Source: Ensifer aridi (GTDB lineage: Bacteria > Pseudomonadota > Alphaproteobacteria > Rhizobiales > Rhizobiaceae). From it: 64,000 bases of DNA. Each line of letters opens with the position of its first letter. Within the stretch, counting starts at the first letter, position 1. The translations under genes and the position numbers were made by a program. Where the stretch lies: assembly GCF_002078505.1 (NCBI RefSeq), contig NZ_LUAV01000032.1, forward strand, positions 248,001 through 312,000, read 5' to 3'. Of the stretch, positions 7,593 to 16,418 are shown one piece after another. The notes beneath the pieces are model-generated. The model had not been told where the DNA came from, did no database searches, and saw only the letters and a list, made by a program, of their open reading frames with translations.

Positions 7593-9020
7593 ATGACCAG
7601 CACTGCTCAGAAACTTTCGCTCGTTTCGCTCTCCGCGCTAGTGGTCGGCTCCATGGTCGGAGCGGGCATATTTTCGCTTCCCCGGACCTTTGGTGCCGCC
7701 ACAGGCCCCTTCGGGGCCATTATCGCGTGGTGTGTCGCCGGCGGGGGGATGTATGCGCTCGCCCGCGTCTTCCAGGCGCTCGCCGAACGCAAGCCCGATC
7801 TCGACGCAGGCGTCTATGCCTATGCCAAGGCGGGCTTCGGCAACTACCCCGGCTTTCTTTCCGCCTTTGGTTATTGGATCGGCAGTTGCATCGGCAATGT
7901 CTCCTACTGGGTGCTCATCAAATCGACGCTCGGAGCCTTCTTTCCGGTTTTCGGCGACGGCAATACGGTGGTGGCGATTGCCGTCGCATCCGTGGGCATC
8001 TGGCTCTTCCATTTCATGATCCTCAGGGGCATCCAGCAGGCCGCGGGGGTCAACACCATCGTCACGATTGCGAAGATCGTTCCGATTATCGTCTTCATCC
8101 TCATCCTGATCTTCACCTTCGAGCTGTCACAGTTCCAGGAGAACTTCTGGGGCGGCACAGGGATGCCGGAGACGAGCCTCGTCGAACAGGTGCGGGCAAC
8201 CATGCTGGTTACGGTCTTCGTCTTTCTCGGGATCGAGGGAGCGAGCGTCTACTCCCGCTATGCCGAAAGGCGCTCAGACGTCGGCAGGGCGACCATCCTG
8301 GGTTTCACTGGCGTCACAGGACTGATGGTGCTCGTGACGCTGCTCCCCTTCGCGGGCCTGCCGCGCGCTGAGATTGCCGGTATGCGACAGCCTTCCATGG
8401 CTTCCGTGCTCGAGGCGGTCGTCGGACCGTGGGGATCGGTCTTCGTCAGCCTCGGCCTGCTCATATCGGTGCTTGGCGCCTATCTCGCCTGGCAACTCAT
8501 CTGCGCGGAAGTGCTCTTCACCGCGGCGAAGACGGACGACATGCCGCGCGTATTCGCCCAGGAGAACGCCAACCGCGTTCCGGTCGCCGCGCTTTGGCTC
8601 ACCAATATCATCGTCCAGCTCTTCGTTATTTCCACCTACTGGTCGCAGGACGCCTTCGCGTTGATGATCAATCTGACCAGCTCGATGTCGCTTATCCCGT
8701 ATCTCCTCGTCGCAGCTTTCGCCGTGCTGATCGCGAGGCGGGGCGAGAGCTACGAGGTGCGGCCGAAAGAAAGGCGGCGCGATCTGGTGATGGCCGGGAT
8801 TGCGACCGCCTACACGCTCTTCATGATCATCGCCGGAGGGCTGAAGTTCGTCCTCCTCTCGGCGATTCTCTATGCGCCGGGGACAATCCTCTACATCTGG
8901 GCCCGCCGCGAGCGCGGGGAAAAACTCTTCACACCCGTGGAGCTCGTGATTTTTGTCGCCGCGGTCGCCGGTTGCATCTTCGGCATATACGGATTGGCAT
9001 CCGGCAGCATTGTCATCTGA
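7593..9020 (+). CDS. arcD: Arginine/ornithine antiporter (basic amino acid APC family)
   Basis: This 475-residue protein has about 12-13 hydrophobic segments and the APC-family opening LSALVVGSMVGAGIFSLPRTF, where the GAGIF-type loop binds the substrate carboxylate. It resembles ArcD/YdgI-type antiporters, which exchange arginine for ornithine (or related basic amino acids). GGAGG precedes the ATG by 5 nt. The arginine deiminase gene follows after 21 bp, giving an arcD-arcA unit that would import arginine and hydrolyse it to citrulline and ammonia. Because arcB and arcC are absent here, the exchanged product could be citrulline rather than ornithine; that is inference. Confidence 0.88.
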   Translation: MTSTAQKLSLVSLSALVVGSMVGAGIFSLPRTFGAATGPFGAIIAWCVAGGGMYALARVFQALAERKPDLDAGVYAYAKAGFGNYPGFLSAFGYWIGSCIGNVSYWVLIKSTLGAFFPVFGDGNTVVAIAVASVGIWLFHFMILRGIQQAAGVNTIVTIAKIVPIIVFILILIFTFELSQFQENFWGGTGMPETSLVEQVRATMLVTVFVFLGIEGASVYSRYAERRSDVGRATILGFTGVTGLMVLVTLLPFAGLPRAEIAGMRQPSMASVLEAVVGPWGSVFVSLGLLISVLGAYLAWQLICAEVLFTAAKTDDMPRVFAQENANRVPVAALWLTNIIVQLFVISTYWSQDAFALMINLTSSMSLIPYLLVAAFAVLIARRGESYEVRPKERRRDLVMAGIATAYTLFMIIAGGLKFVLLSAILYAPGTILYIWARRERGEKLFTPVELVIFVAAVAGCIFGIYGLASGSIVI

Positions 9021-9041
9021 ACCGTGAAAAGGGGGTACACC

Positions 9042-10289
9042 ATGTCGTCCTCACAAGAACTCGGTGTTCATTCTGAAGTCGGTCAGTTGCGAAAGGTGAT
9101 GGTGTGCGCGCCCGGCCGCGCCCATCAGCGTCTGACACCAAGCAATTGCGACGCTCTTCTCTTCGACGATGTCCTGTGGGTGGACAACGCGAAGCGCGAT
9201 CACTTCGATTTCATGAACAAGATGCGTGATCGCGGCATCGAGGTCCTCGAGATGCACAACCTGCTTGCCCAGACCGTGGCCATTCCGGAAGCGAGGGCAT
9301 GGATTCTCGATCAGCAGGTCGTTCCCAACCAGGTCGGTCTCGAACTCGTCGCGGAGATCCGAAGCTATCTCGAAGGGCTGCCCGACCGGGAGCTTGCCGA
9401 GACGCTCATTGGCGGCCTTTCCACGCTCGAGTTCCCCGACGCCATCGGCGGAGAGACGCTCAGGCTGATAAGGGAGGCGGCTGGAGTCGCGGAATATCTG
9501 CTACCGCCCCTGCCAAACACGCTCTATACGCGCGACACCACCTGCTGGATTTACGGTGGCGTCACGCTGAACCCGCTCTACTGGCCGGCGCGACACGAAG
9601 AGACATTGCTCGCCAGCGCGATCTATCGCTTTCACCCGGACTTCGCGGGAAAGGTCAAGGTCTGGTGGGGGGACCCCACCCAGGACTGGGGCCTTGCCAC
9701 GCTGGAGGGCGGAGACGTCATGCCGATCGGCAAGGGCGTCGTTCTGATCGGCATGAGCGAGCGAACGTCCCGGCAGGCGATCAGCCAGCTCGCCGCCCGG
9801 CTCTTCGCGCAGGGTGCCGCCGAACGGGTCATCGTCGCGGCCATGCCGAAGCTGCGCGCCGCCATGCATCTCGATACGATCTTCACCTTTGCCGACCGGG
9901 ACTGCGTGTTGATCTATCCCGATATCGTCAACGCCATTTCAGCCTTCTCCTACCGCCCCGGATCAAAGCCGGGAACGGTGGACCTACACAAGGACGAAGG
10001 CAGCTTCGTTGAAACCGTTCGAGATGCGCTCGGCCTCAAAGAGATGCGCGTGGTCGAGACGGGAGGTACCGACTACATGCGCGAGAGAACGCAATGGGAC
10101 AGCGGTGCGAATCTCGTCTGCGCTTCGCCCGGCGTCGTCTTCGCCTATGATCGCAACACCTATGCAAACACGCTGTTGCGAAAGCAGGGCATCGAAGTGA
10201 TCACCATATCCGGTGCGGAACTGGGGCGTGGCCGCGGCGGTGGCCATTGCATGACCTGCCCCATCGTGCGGGACGCCGTCGACTACTGA
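9042..10289 (+). CDS. arcA: Arginine deiminase
   Basis: This 415-residue cytosolic enzyme hydrolyses L-arginine to L-citrulline and ammonia. The guanidino-modifying-enzyme signature is complete: the N-terminal [17 protein letters not shown], the [10 protein letters not shown] region, [21 protein letters not shown], and the C-terminal [13 protein letters not shown], whose first Cys (about residue 403) is the nucleophile. I chose the ATG at 9042 (MSSSQELG), 7 nt after AGGGGG; an in-frame ATG at 9024 adds six residues. Length matches the family (about 410-420). Directly downstream there is no ornithine carbamoyltransferase or carbamate kinase, so ATP generation from citrulline would need genes elsewhere. 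The pair may instead serve acid resistance or nitrogen supply. Confidence 0.96.
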   Translation: MSSSQELGVHSEVGQLRKVMVCAPGRAHQRLTPSNCDALLFDDVLWVDNAKRDHFDFMNKMRDRGIEVLEMHNLLAQTVAIPEARAWILDQQVVPNQVGLELVAEIRSYLEGLPDRELAETLIGGLSTLEFPDAIGGETLRLIREAAGVAEYLLPPLPNTLYTRDTTCWIYGGVTLNPLYWPARHEETLLASAIYRFHPDFAGKVKVWWGDPTQDWGLATLEGGDVMPIGKGVVLIGMSERTSRQAISQLAARLFAQGAAERVIVAAMPKLRAAMHLDTIFTFADRDCVLIYPDIVNAISAFSYRPGSKPGTVDLHKDEGSFVETVRDALGLKEMRVVETGGTDYMRERTQWDSGANLVCASPGVVFAYDRNTYANTLLRKQGIEVITISGAELGRGRGGGHCMTCPIVRDAVDY

Positions 10290-10357
10290 TGAAGCGGACG
10301 CGCTGTTCTCGTTGCATTGTCACCCGAAGCAAGCCTCCACGAGGCGCTGTCGTTTCC

Positions 10358-10810
10358 TCAGGCTGTGTCTCGTCGTGGTATGATGCTTATTCCGCCATCA
10401 GCCTCGAGAACCGCAAACTTGATCTCTTCAAGGCGGGCGAGACCCTGTTGCTCTCTCGCGGCGACCAATATGTCGTCTATGCTCACCCTCGCTCTTCTTA
10501 GCGCCTGATCATCGATTTCGCCGTCCGCAATGAGAACGGTCGGTGTGCCGTCGAGGAGCAGTGCGACCTTGGGCGACCGTTGTTTGAAGTAGGAAAGCAC
10601 GATATCGACGCTGAACAAGGTGAGGATGAGCAGTGTGGCGTTGACGATCGAAAAATCGTCGCCGAGCAGCGCTTGCTGGGTCGTTTCGGCGATGATCAGC
10701 AACAGCACGAAATCGAAAGGCGTCATCTGCCCGACCGTCCGCCTTCCGGAGAGGCGCAGAACGATCAGCAGGACGAAGTAGACGGCGATGCCGCGAGCTA
10801 CGGATTCCAT
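10358..10810 (-). CDS. YetF/DUF421-family membrane protein
   Basis: This 150-residue protein has three N-terminal hydrophobic segments (within residues 5-80), then a cytosolic alpha/beta domain. Motifs match the DUF421/YetF family: VLRLSGRRTVGQMTPFDFVLLLIIAE split at residues 18-42, and LLDGTPTVLIADGEIDDQALRRARVS in the soluble part. The SD GGGAGG lies 7 nt upstream of the ATG. It is the last gene of a leftward set that also contains the one-TM protein and the sugar dehydrogenase. The molecular function of the family is unsettled. Confidence 0.85.
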   Translation of the reverse strand: MESVARGIAVYFVLLIVLRLSGRRTVGQMTPFDFVLLLIIAETTQQALLGDDFSIVNATLLILTLFSVDIVLSYFKQRSPKVALLLDGTPTVLIADGEIDDQALRRARVSIDDILVAAREQQGLARLEEIKFAVLEADGGISIIPRRDTA

Positions 10811-10878
10811 CGAATTCCTCCCTCAGTCATGATGATTTCGGGCCGGAAGGCAGCGCGCATGTCCTTTCCTCAACTCGG

Positions 10879-11379
10879 CTAGGGCCAGACGATCGTTCGC
10901 ACTGATCGCATTGGCTCCCCGTTGACGCTGACCTTGTAGACAACGCTGCCGGGCCGTTGGGAGCGCACGTGAACGGTCAGAGCGAGGGGTTGCGGCGTAG
11001 GGGACTTGAAGTGGTAAACGGTCCCGTCGCCCTCTCCTTCGGTAAAGAGTGGCGGCGGCTCGATGTCTTCCACTTGGAAGGTCTGGAAGAACGCGGAGGT
11101 CAAAGCAAGACGTTTGTCTCCATCGCCTGCCGCCAGCGACACGTGCAGCGTGTCCGATGCTTGCCAGCGGCTGAATCGAGGAATCTCGACGAGGCCGCCT
11201 TCAAAGGCGAGCGCCTGTCGGGCGAAGTAACCACTGGAGCCGGTCAGGCCGAGAACTGCCAGAAGGAGAATACAGCCGAAGCCGATCCAGGCGATCCGTT
11301 CCACCCTCCAGAACGACTCCTGGAACTCTCGATGCTCCTCAAGTTGCAGTCCATCGTCGCGAACCGGCGGTTGATCCAA
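10879..11379 (-). CDS. One-TM hypothetical protein, TTG start
   Basis: No ATG fits this gene. I place the start at a TTG (11379) because GGAGG lies 6 nt upstream and the coding signal begins there; the longer in-frame ATG at 11484 would run over the end of the neighbouring dehydrogenase. The 166-residue product has an N-terminal cytosolic segment (LEEHREFQESFWRVERIAW), one TM segment at about residues 24-46, and an extracytoplasmic beta-rich domain. I do not recognise a family. It lies 101 bp downstream of the PQQ-type dehydrogenase and 68 bp upstream of the YetF gene, on the same strand, so co-transcription is likely. Confidence 0.7.
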   Translation of the reverse strand: MDQPPVRDDGLQLEEHREFQESFWRVERIAWIGFGCILLLAVLGLTGSSGYFARQALAFEGGLVEIPRFSRWQASDTLHVSLAAGDGDKRLALTSAFFQTFQVEDIEPPPLFTEGEGDGTVYHFKSPTPQPLALTVHVRSQRPGSVVYKVSVNGEPMRSVRTIVWP

Positions 11380-11480
11380 GGCGTACCTCCATGAAGCATG
11401 GTTCAACGTTTCGGATCGGAGGAATGTTCCAGTTCGTACGGAGGCTCGACGACTCCGGCCGGGCCGCTCGCGCGCTCCCC

Positions 11481-13016
11481 TCACTGCGGCGCGTCACCGG
11501 GTCCGACTACCGGTGCGATCTCCATCTGCGATGGCCTCGGAGGCTGCGAGCCGCCGGCGGGGGAGGGGGCCGGCTCACCGGCCACGGCTCCGGCCGGACG
11601 TGGCGCTTGGCCGGCATCGCTGGTGATCGCCGGACTTCTCTGTCCGTCCGTGCCGATCGGGCCTGGCGTCACCGAACCATCGGCGGCCGCGACGCGCCAT
11701 ACGGTGTTGCCGGCGTCGTCGGCAATGAGGAGTGCGCCGGTGCCGTCGATCGCAACGCCGACCGGTCGGCCACGCGCCTGGTCACCCTCGATGAAGCCGG
11801 TCACCACGTCTTGAGCCTTTCCGGCTGGCCTGCCGTTCTCGAACGGCACATAGACAACCTTGTAGCCATTGAATTCATCGCGGTTCCAACTGCCGTGCTC
11901 GCCGATAAAGGCGCCGTTGGCATAGGGCGCCGGCAGGGCGGAGCCGTTCGAGAAGACGAGGCCGAGTGCGGCGACATGGCTCGAAAGCGCGTAGTCGGGG
12001 GCGATCGCCTTCTCCACCATGTCCGGGCGGGGCGGGTGGACCCGTTCGTCCACATGATCGCCAAAGTAGCTCCACGGCCAGCCGTAGAAACCGCCTTCCT
12101 GCACCGAGGTCATGTAGTCCGGCACGAGGTTTGGCCCAAGTTCGTCCCGCTCGTTGACGACGGTCCAGAGGGCGCCGCTCTCGGGATGGAAGATCAGACC
12201 GTTCGGATTGCGCAGGCCCGATGCAAAGACGCGGGCAGCGCCCGTTTCCCGGTCCACCTGCCATATGGCCGCGCGGCCCTTTTCGGCTTCGAGTCCATGT
12301 TCTGCGACATTGGAGTTGGAGCCGACCGAGGCGTAGAGATATCGCCCGTCGGGGCTGAGCGCGAGGTCCTTGGTCCAATGATGGTTGATCGGACCGCCGG
12401 GAAGCGGCGTCAGCACGGTCGGTTGCGCCGTGATCTCCGTTTGCCCGAGCGGATAAGGATAGGCAAGGATCGCGTCGGCGGCCGCCACGTAGAGCGTTCC
12501 GCCGTACCACGCGACTCCGAAGGGCGAGTTGAGACCGGTCAGAAGATCACGGCGTTCGTCGACCTGCCCGTCACGATTGGTGTCGCGCAACAGCGTAATG
12601 AGATTGCTCTCCTTCTCCGGTTCGTCGCCGCCGCTACGGGCCATCGACATGATCCAGCCGCGGATCAAGTCCTTGGGCCGCGAGATCGGCTTGCCCGGAG
12701 GCTCGCGCGACTGGACGACGAGCACGTCGCCGTTCGGCAGCGTATGGACCGTGCGTGGATTGGCGAGGTCCGTCGCATAGGCGGTAACGGTGAGGTCTTC
12801 GGGCACGGTTGGCGTCTCGCCGTCCCTCCAGCCGACGACCTCGGCGACTTTCATGTCGGGCAAAAGCTCCGAGATGGGCTCCGGCAAGACCGGATCGGGG
12901 CCGATCTGCTGGGAGATGTCGAAATCGGTGCCGTCGTCGCTGCAGGCGGCAAGCGCCAGGAGAAGGAGGCAGCTTCCGGCGAGGGCGGCTGCACGAAACA
13001 AGGCGGAGCTGCTCAT
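11481..13016 (-). CDS. Lipoprotein PQQ-type sugar/sorbosone dehydrogenase
   Basis: This 511-residue protein has a lipoprotein signal (residues 1-25, lipobox LALAAC), so it should be anchored on the periplasmic side. The body is a beta-propeller of the soluble glucose/sorbosone dehydrogenase family. Recognisable strands and loops are LTGLNSPFGVAWYGGTLYVA, SPDGRYLYASVGSNSNVAEHG, GLRNPNGLIFHPESGALW, YGWPWSYFGDH and GEHGSWNRDEFNGYKVVYVPF. These enzymes usually oxidise aldoses or sugar aldehydes with PQQ. Substrate and PQQ use are inferred. The C-terminal 40 residues are Pro/Gly-rich. Its start overlaps the DUF2231 stop by ATGA, so the two are coupled; the partner may help anchor it or transfer electrons. 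Confidence 0.87.
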   Translation of the reverse strand: MSSSALFRAAALAGSCLLLLALAACSDDGTDFDISQQIGPDPVLPEPISELLPDMKVAEVVGWRDGETPTVPEDLTVTAYATDLANPRTVHTLPNGDVLVVQSREPPGKPISRPKDLIRGWIMSMARSGGDEPEKESNLITLLRDTNRDGQVDERRDLLTGLNSPFGVAWYGGTLYVAAADAILAYPYPLGQTEITAQPTVLTPLPGGPINHHWTKDLALSPDGRYLYASVGSNSNVAEHGLEAEKGRAAIWQVDRETGAARVFASGLRNPNGLIFHPESGALWTVVNERDELGPNLVPDYMTSVQEGGFYGWPWSYFGDHVDERVHPPRPDMVEKAIAPDYALSSHVAALGLVFSNGSALPAPYANGAFIGEHGSWNRDEFNGYKVVYVPFENGRPAGKAQDVVTGFIEGDQARGRPVGVAIDGTGALLIADDAGNTVWRVAAADGSVTPGPIGTDGQRSPAITSDAGQAPRPAGAVAGEPAPSPAGGSQPPRPSQMEIAPVVGPGDAPQ

Positions 13017-13462
13017 AAGTATCCCCCTCCGACATGCGTTCGATGGAGCATCGCGCGGTCAAGCAAAGCGATGAGGATGATGAGAAGCACCGTCGCCGCG
13101 GAGAGGATCAGCCCGTAGGGGACGACTGCCCTCCAGCCGTCGGCGGCATGGACGAGATTGTTGACGAAGGCGAGGCCAAGGACGACCACATAGCCGACCG
13201 TGTGGAGCCAAATCGCCGCCGGCGCGCGACGCTTCGATCGAAACAGGAATTCCGCCACGCCGGCCAGGGCCGCTACGACGCCGAAAACCATTCCGGCGAA
13301 GAGCAGCCAGGCAGAGAAGTTCTGCCACATGCCATATCCGGTCTGCCAAAAGGCGATGTCGGTCAGAAGGGCGAGCGTGAAGCAGACGACTGGGAACGGC
13401 GCGAACAACGAATGGATCGGGCTGGTGACGGTCGCGGCAGTCGACGGAGAGTTCAGGCTCAT
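13013..13462 (-). CDS. DUF2231-family membrane protein
   Basis: This 149-residue protein has four hydrophobic segments and the typical DUF2231 opening SPIHSLFAPFPVVCFTLALLTD, followed by NFSAWLLFAGMVFGVVAALAG and a conserved WLHTVGYVV. DUF2231 proteins often sit next to secreted quinoprotein sugar dehydrogenases or c-type cytochromes and may carry heme or act as an anchor; biochemical function is not established. AGGAGG lies 6 nt before the ATG. It is the first gene of the leftward operon and shares its 261-bp upstream region with the rightward oxidase operon. Confidence 0.85.
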   Translation of the reverse strand: MSLNSPSTAATVTSPIHSLFAPFPVVCFTLALLTDIAFWQTGYGMWQNFSAWLLFAGMVFGVVAALAGVAEFLFRSKRRAPAAIWLHTVGYVVVLGLAFVNNLVHAADGWRAVVPYGLILSAATVLLIILIALLDRAMLHRTHVGGGYL

Positions 13463-13723
13463 CGGTGCCTCCTATTCGGTCGCGGCTTGAAACCTCGGGC
13501 TCGCGCATTTGTTCCTTCACCGAATTCTCCGGCGAGACGAGGGGCCCCGCAACCCAGAGGAGGTGGCGGACTGGAACCATGGGGCGTCCAATCAGTTTCA
13601 GGTTCGACGCAGCAGGTTGATGCCGAGCACCGTATAGATCGTTGCGCCGGCCGGAACCGCTCGCGGCCGCGACCATGGGATCATAACGGAGCAGCTCCGC
13701 CGCTCAGAGGGTAGGGAGGAACG

Positions 13724-14311
13724 ATGGGGCCGTTGGCGATGCACATGGGCGTGCACATCCTGCTGATGAACCTCGTCGCGCCGCTGACGGCACTCGGAAC
13801 ATCGCGAATTCGGCAGGAGGGGCAGGAGGTCGCTGCATCCATGCTGTGGCTTGCGACCCTTGCGCAGCTCCTCGCCCTCTGGACCTGGCATGCACCGCCC
13901 CTCCTTAACCGGGCGCTCGAATTCCCTTCGGTCCATTTGCTGATGTATGGCAGCCTGTTTCTCACTGCTGTCCTGTTCTGGTGGACGGTCTTCCGCTTCC
14001 GTCGGGAGCGCTGCTGGCAGCCGATCGTTGCTCTCCTCATCACCAGCAAGCTTTATTGCTTGCTGGCCGTGCTTTTCGTCTTCGCGCCGAGAGCGCTTTA
14101 TCCGAACATCGCCCACGCCCATCCGAGCGACGGCGCTCCGGTTTTGAACGCAATCTTGGCTGACCAGCAGCTCGCGGGGCTCATCATGCTGGCCGCCTGC
14201 CCGGCAACTTACGTCCTGGCCGCTATCGCCATCGGCGCGCGATGGCTCTTTGCGATGGAAACCGGCAAGCCCCAGCCGGACGTCAACCCGGGTGAAGAAG
14301 CGTGGAGTTGA
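13724..14311 (+). CDS. CtaG-type cytochrome c oxidase assembly membrane protein
   Basis: This 195-residue polytopic protein has about five hydrophobic segments. The opening MGPLAMHMGVHILLMNLVAPL, then LWTWHAPPLL and HLLMYGSLFLTAVLFWW, are characteristic of the caa3_CtaG family, which supports assembly of heme-copper oxidases. It is shorter than many members, which begin with an extra TM segment. GGAGG lies 5 nt upstream of the ATG, and no better upstream start is visible. It is the first gene of the oxidase operon and overlaps the triheme cytochrome gene by 10 bases. Confidence 0.8.
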   Translation: MGPLAMHMGVHILLMNLVAPLTALGTSRIRQEGQEVAASMLWLATLAQLLALWTWHAPPLLNRALEFPSVHLLMYGSLFLTAVLFWWTVFRFRRERCWQPIVALLITSKLYCLLAVLFVFAPRALYPNIAHAHPSDGAPVLNAILADQQLAGLIMLAACPATYVLAAIAIGARWLFAMETGKPQPDVNPGEEAWS

Positions 14312-15429
14312 AGAAGCTGCACTGGACGACGGTTGCGGCGGTGCTCGGCATGGGTGCCGCGGGGCTCGTACTCGCCGGCACCATTTTCGTGTCGTCCGGC
14401 ATCTACAATGTCGCTGCCTCCAGCGGCCATTTTCGGATCACGACCTGGCTCCTCGCCATGGTCCGCGAGCGTTCGATCGACATGCGGAGCTTTCCGATCG
14501 AGGTTCCGCCGATCGACGATGATGGGATGATCCGCCTCGGCGCCGCCCATTACGAAGGCGGCTGCGTGCCCTGTCACGGCCGGCCGGGCGAGGAAATGAA
14601 CCCGATCGTGAGCGGCATGCTGCCCCCGCCGCCGAATTTGACCGAGGTCGGCAAGCGGCGCCCTCCGGAGGAAATCTTCTGGATCGTCATGCATGGCCTC
14701 AAATATACCGGGATGCCGGCATGGCCGAATACCGGGCGCGACGACGAGGTTTGGGCGGTCACGGCATTCCTCGCCACCCTTCCGGGCGCGGTAAGCGGTT
14801 ACCCGGACTTTGCGGGCCTCGCCCGGGGCGGCGGCGACAAGCACGAAGGGCTGGCGAACGGCCGCACCTTCACCCGTTGTGGCCGCTGTCATGAAAGCGA
14901 GGGCACAGGCACCAATGGCAATCGCATCCCCCGACTTGCGGGACTACCTGAAGCCTATCTGCTTCGCAGTCTGCGGGAATATGCCGAGCGAACCCGCGCG
15001 AGCGGCGCCATGGAGCCGGTCGCCGACCTCTTGGATGACGGCCGGATGCGGGAGCTCGCGGCGTACTATTCGGCGCTTCGGCCGGTTGCGCCCAAAACGA
15101 CCGTCGCGCCCGACCCGGAGCGGCTTCGGCGCGGAGAAGCCATCGCCATACGCGGTATTCCGCGACATGGGGTGCCGGCCTGCCTGACTTGTCATTCCGG
15201 GCGGCAGTCATCCTATTTTCCGACGCTCGCTGGCCAGCATGCCGCCTATATCGCCGAGCAATTGCGGCTCTGGCAGCGAGGAGGTCGCGTCGGCACGGCT
15301 TACGGAAGAATCATGGCGGTAGTCGCCGGGGCTCTGAGCGCCGAGCAGATCGAGGACGTCGCCGCCTATCTGGCGTCCCTGCCTCCGGGTGCTGCGCCTC
15401 CGGAACCGATGGCGGAGGTGAGCCGATGA
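14302..15429 (+). CDS. Membrane-anchored triheme cytochrome c
   Basis: The start is GTG at 14302, overlapping the end of the CtaG-like gene. The 375-residue product has one N-terminal TM anchor (about 10-34), then three c-type heme sites: CVPCH (88-92), CGRCH (193-197) and CLTCH (294-298). Met residues after each heme are possible sixth ligands (for example GMPAW at about 137). The first domain is of the mono-heme class I type; the second and third resemble the tandem c4/c553 type. It overlaps the subunit II gene by ATGA. The likely role is electron delivery from periplasmic dehydrogenases or a quinol-oxidising complex to the adjacent caa3 oxidase. Confidence 0.9.
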   Translation: MELKKLHWTTVAAVLGMGAAGLVLAGTIFVSSGIYNVAASSGHFRITTWLLAMVRERSIDMRSFPIEVPPIDDDGMIRLGAAHYEGGCVPCHGRPGEEMNPIVSGMLPPPPNLTEVGKRRPPEEIFWIVMHGLKYTGMPAWPNTGRDDEVWAVTAFLATLPGAVSGYPDFAGLARGGGDKHEGLANGRTFTRCGRCHESEGTGTNGNRIPRLAGLPEAYLLRSLREYAERTRASGAMEPVADLLDDGRMRELAAYYSALRPVAPKTTVAPDPERLRRGEAIAIRGIPRHGVPACLTCHSGRQSSYFPTLAGQHAAYIAEQLRLWQRGGRVGTAYGRIMAVVAGALSAEQIEDVAAYLASLPPGAAPPEPMAEVSR

Positions 15430-16412
15430 GGTGCGCCAGGCCGTTCGCCCCGCTCGCCCTTCTCACGCTCCAAGATTGCGCCGGCGTCCAGTCGGCCTTC
15501 GATCCATCCGGCGCGGAGGCCGAGCGCATCAACGTCTTAAGCTGGCTGTTGATCCTGTCGTCGGTCGCGGTTCTCGTTGCGGTCTGCCTCATCACGGCCG
15601 GTGCGCTTTTCGGCAGCGAGCGCTGGCGCGCCCGCATTTCCGGCGAAAGGCTGGTGATCGGAGGCGGTCTGGTTCTTCCGATCCTGGTCCTCAGCATTCT
15701 CCTCAGCTACGGCTTCTACCTGATGGGACCCGGCTCGCCGGCGGGACGGGCGGACGGGCGATTGCGGGTCGAGGTCGTGGGCGAACGCTGGTGGTGGCGC
15801 GTGACCTATGTCGACGAGAGCGGTCGACGGGTAGAAAGCGCCAACGAGATCCGCCTGCCCGTTGGGCGGCCGGTAGGAGTCGAACTGACCTCGGCCGATG
15901 TGATCCACAGCTTCTGGGTCCCGCGCCTCGCCGGCAAGCTCGACATGATCCCGGGCCGAACCAACAGCCTGACGCTTCAAGCGACGAAGGCGGGAATCAG
16001 CCGTGGCCAATGCGCCGAGTATTGCGGCGGGGCGCATGCCTTCATGTCCTTCTATGTGATCGCAATGCCCGAAGACCAATTCGCCGCCTGGCTCGAGCAG
16101 GAGGCAGGCGACGCACAGATTCCGACCGGCGCGGACGAGACCGCGGGGCAGACGTTGTTCCTGTCGTCGGGCTGCATCGCATGCCACAGCGTGCGCGGAA
16201 CCGAGGCGCGGGGCACGATAGGCCCGGACCTGACGCATGTCGGCAGCCGGCATTCACTGGCCGCCGCAACACTGGAGAACGACGTCTCGGCCTTTGCCCG
16301 CTGGATCCGCGACGGTGAGCACGTGAAGCCGGAAAACCTCATGCCGCCATACGACATCTTCACGGAAGCCGAGCTGGCGCAGCTCTCTTCCTATCTGGAC
16401 CAACTGAGGTGA
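15426..16412 (+). CDS. coxB: Cytochrome c oxidase subunit II with C-terminal heme c (caa3 type)
   Basis: This 328-residue protein starts at the ATG overlapping the preceding stop. An N-terminal signal-like segment, possibly lipidated at Cys18 although the lipobox is not canonical, is followed by two TM helices (about 38-62 and 76-100). The CuA domain follows with ligands H161, C196, C200, H204 and M207 (HSFWVPRLAGKLD, then QCAEYCGGAHAFM). A fused class I cytochrome c domain carries CIACH at 250-254. This fusion defines caa3-type oxidases. The acidic/aromatic patch ERWWWRVTY is the usual electron entry region. Confidence 0.95.
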   Translation: MRCARPFAPLALLTLQDCAGVQSAFDPSGAEAERINVLSWLLILSSVAVLVAVCLITAGALFGSERWRARISGERLVIGGGLVLPILVLSILLSYGFYLMGPGSPAGRADGRLRVEVVGERWWWRVTYVDESGRRVESANEIRLPVGRPVGVELTSADVIHSFWVPRLAGKLDMIPGRTNSLTLQATKAGISRGQCAEYCGGAHAFMSFYVIAMPEDQFAAWLEQEAGDAQIPTGADETAGQTLFLSSGCIACHSVRGTEARGTIGPDLTHVGSRHSLAAATLENDVSAFARWIRDGEHVKPENLMPPYDIFTEAELAQLSSYLDQLR

Positions 16413-16418
16413 CAGCCG

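Noticed and set aside
11391-13118. Long open frame on the + strand opposite the PQQ-type dehydrogenase
   Set aside because: It is a high-GC shadow: no SD, no recognisable motif, and it overlaps two well-supported genes.
13463-13723. FNR/FixK-type box in the divergent region upstream of the oxidase operon
   Set aside because: I looked for TTGAT-N4-ATCAA on both strands of the 261 bp and found no acceptable match.
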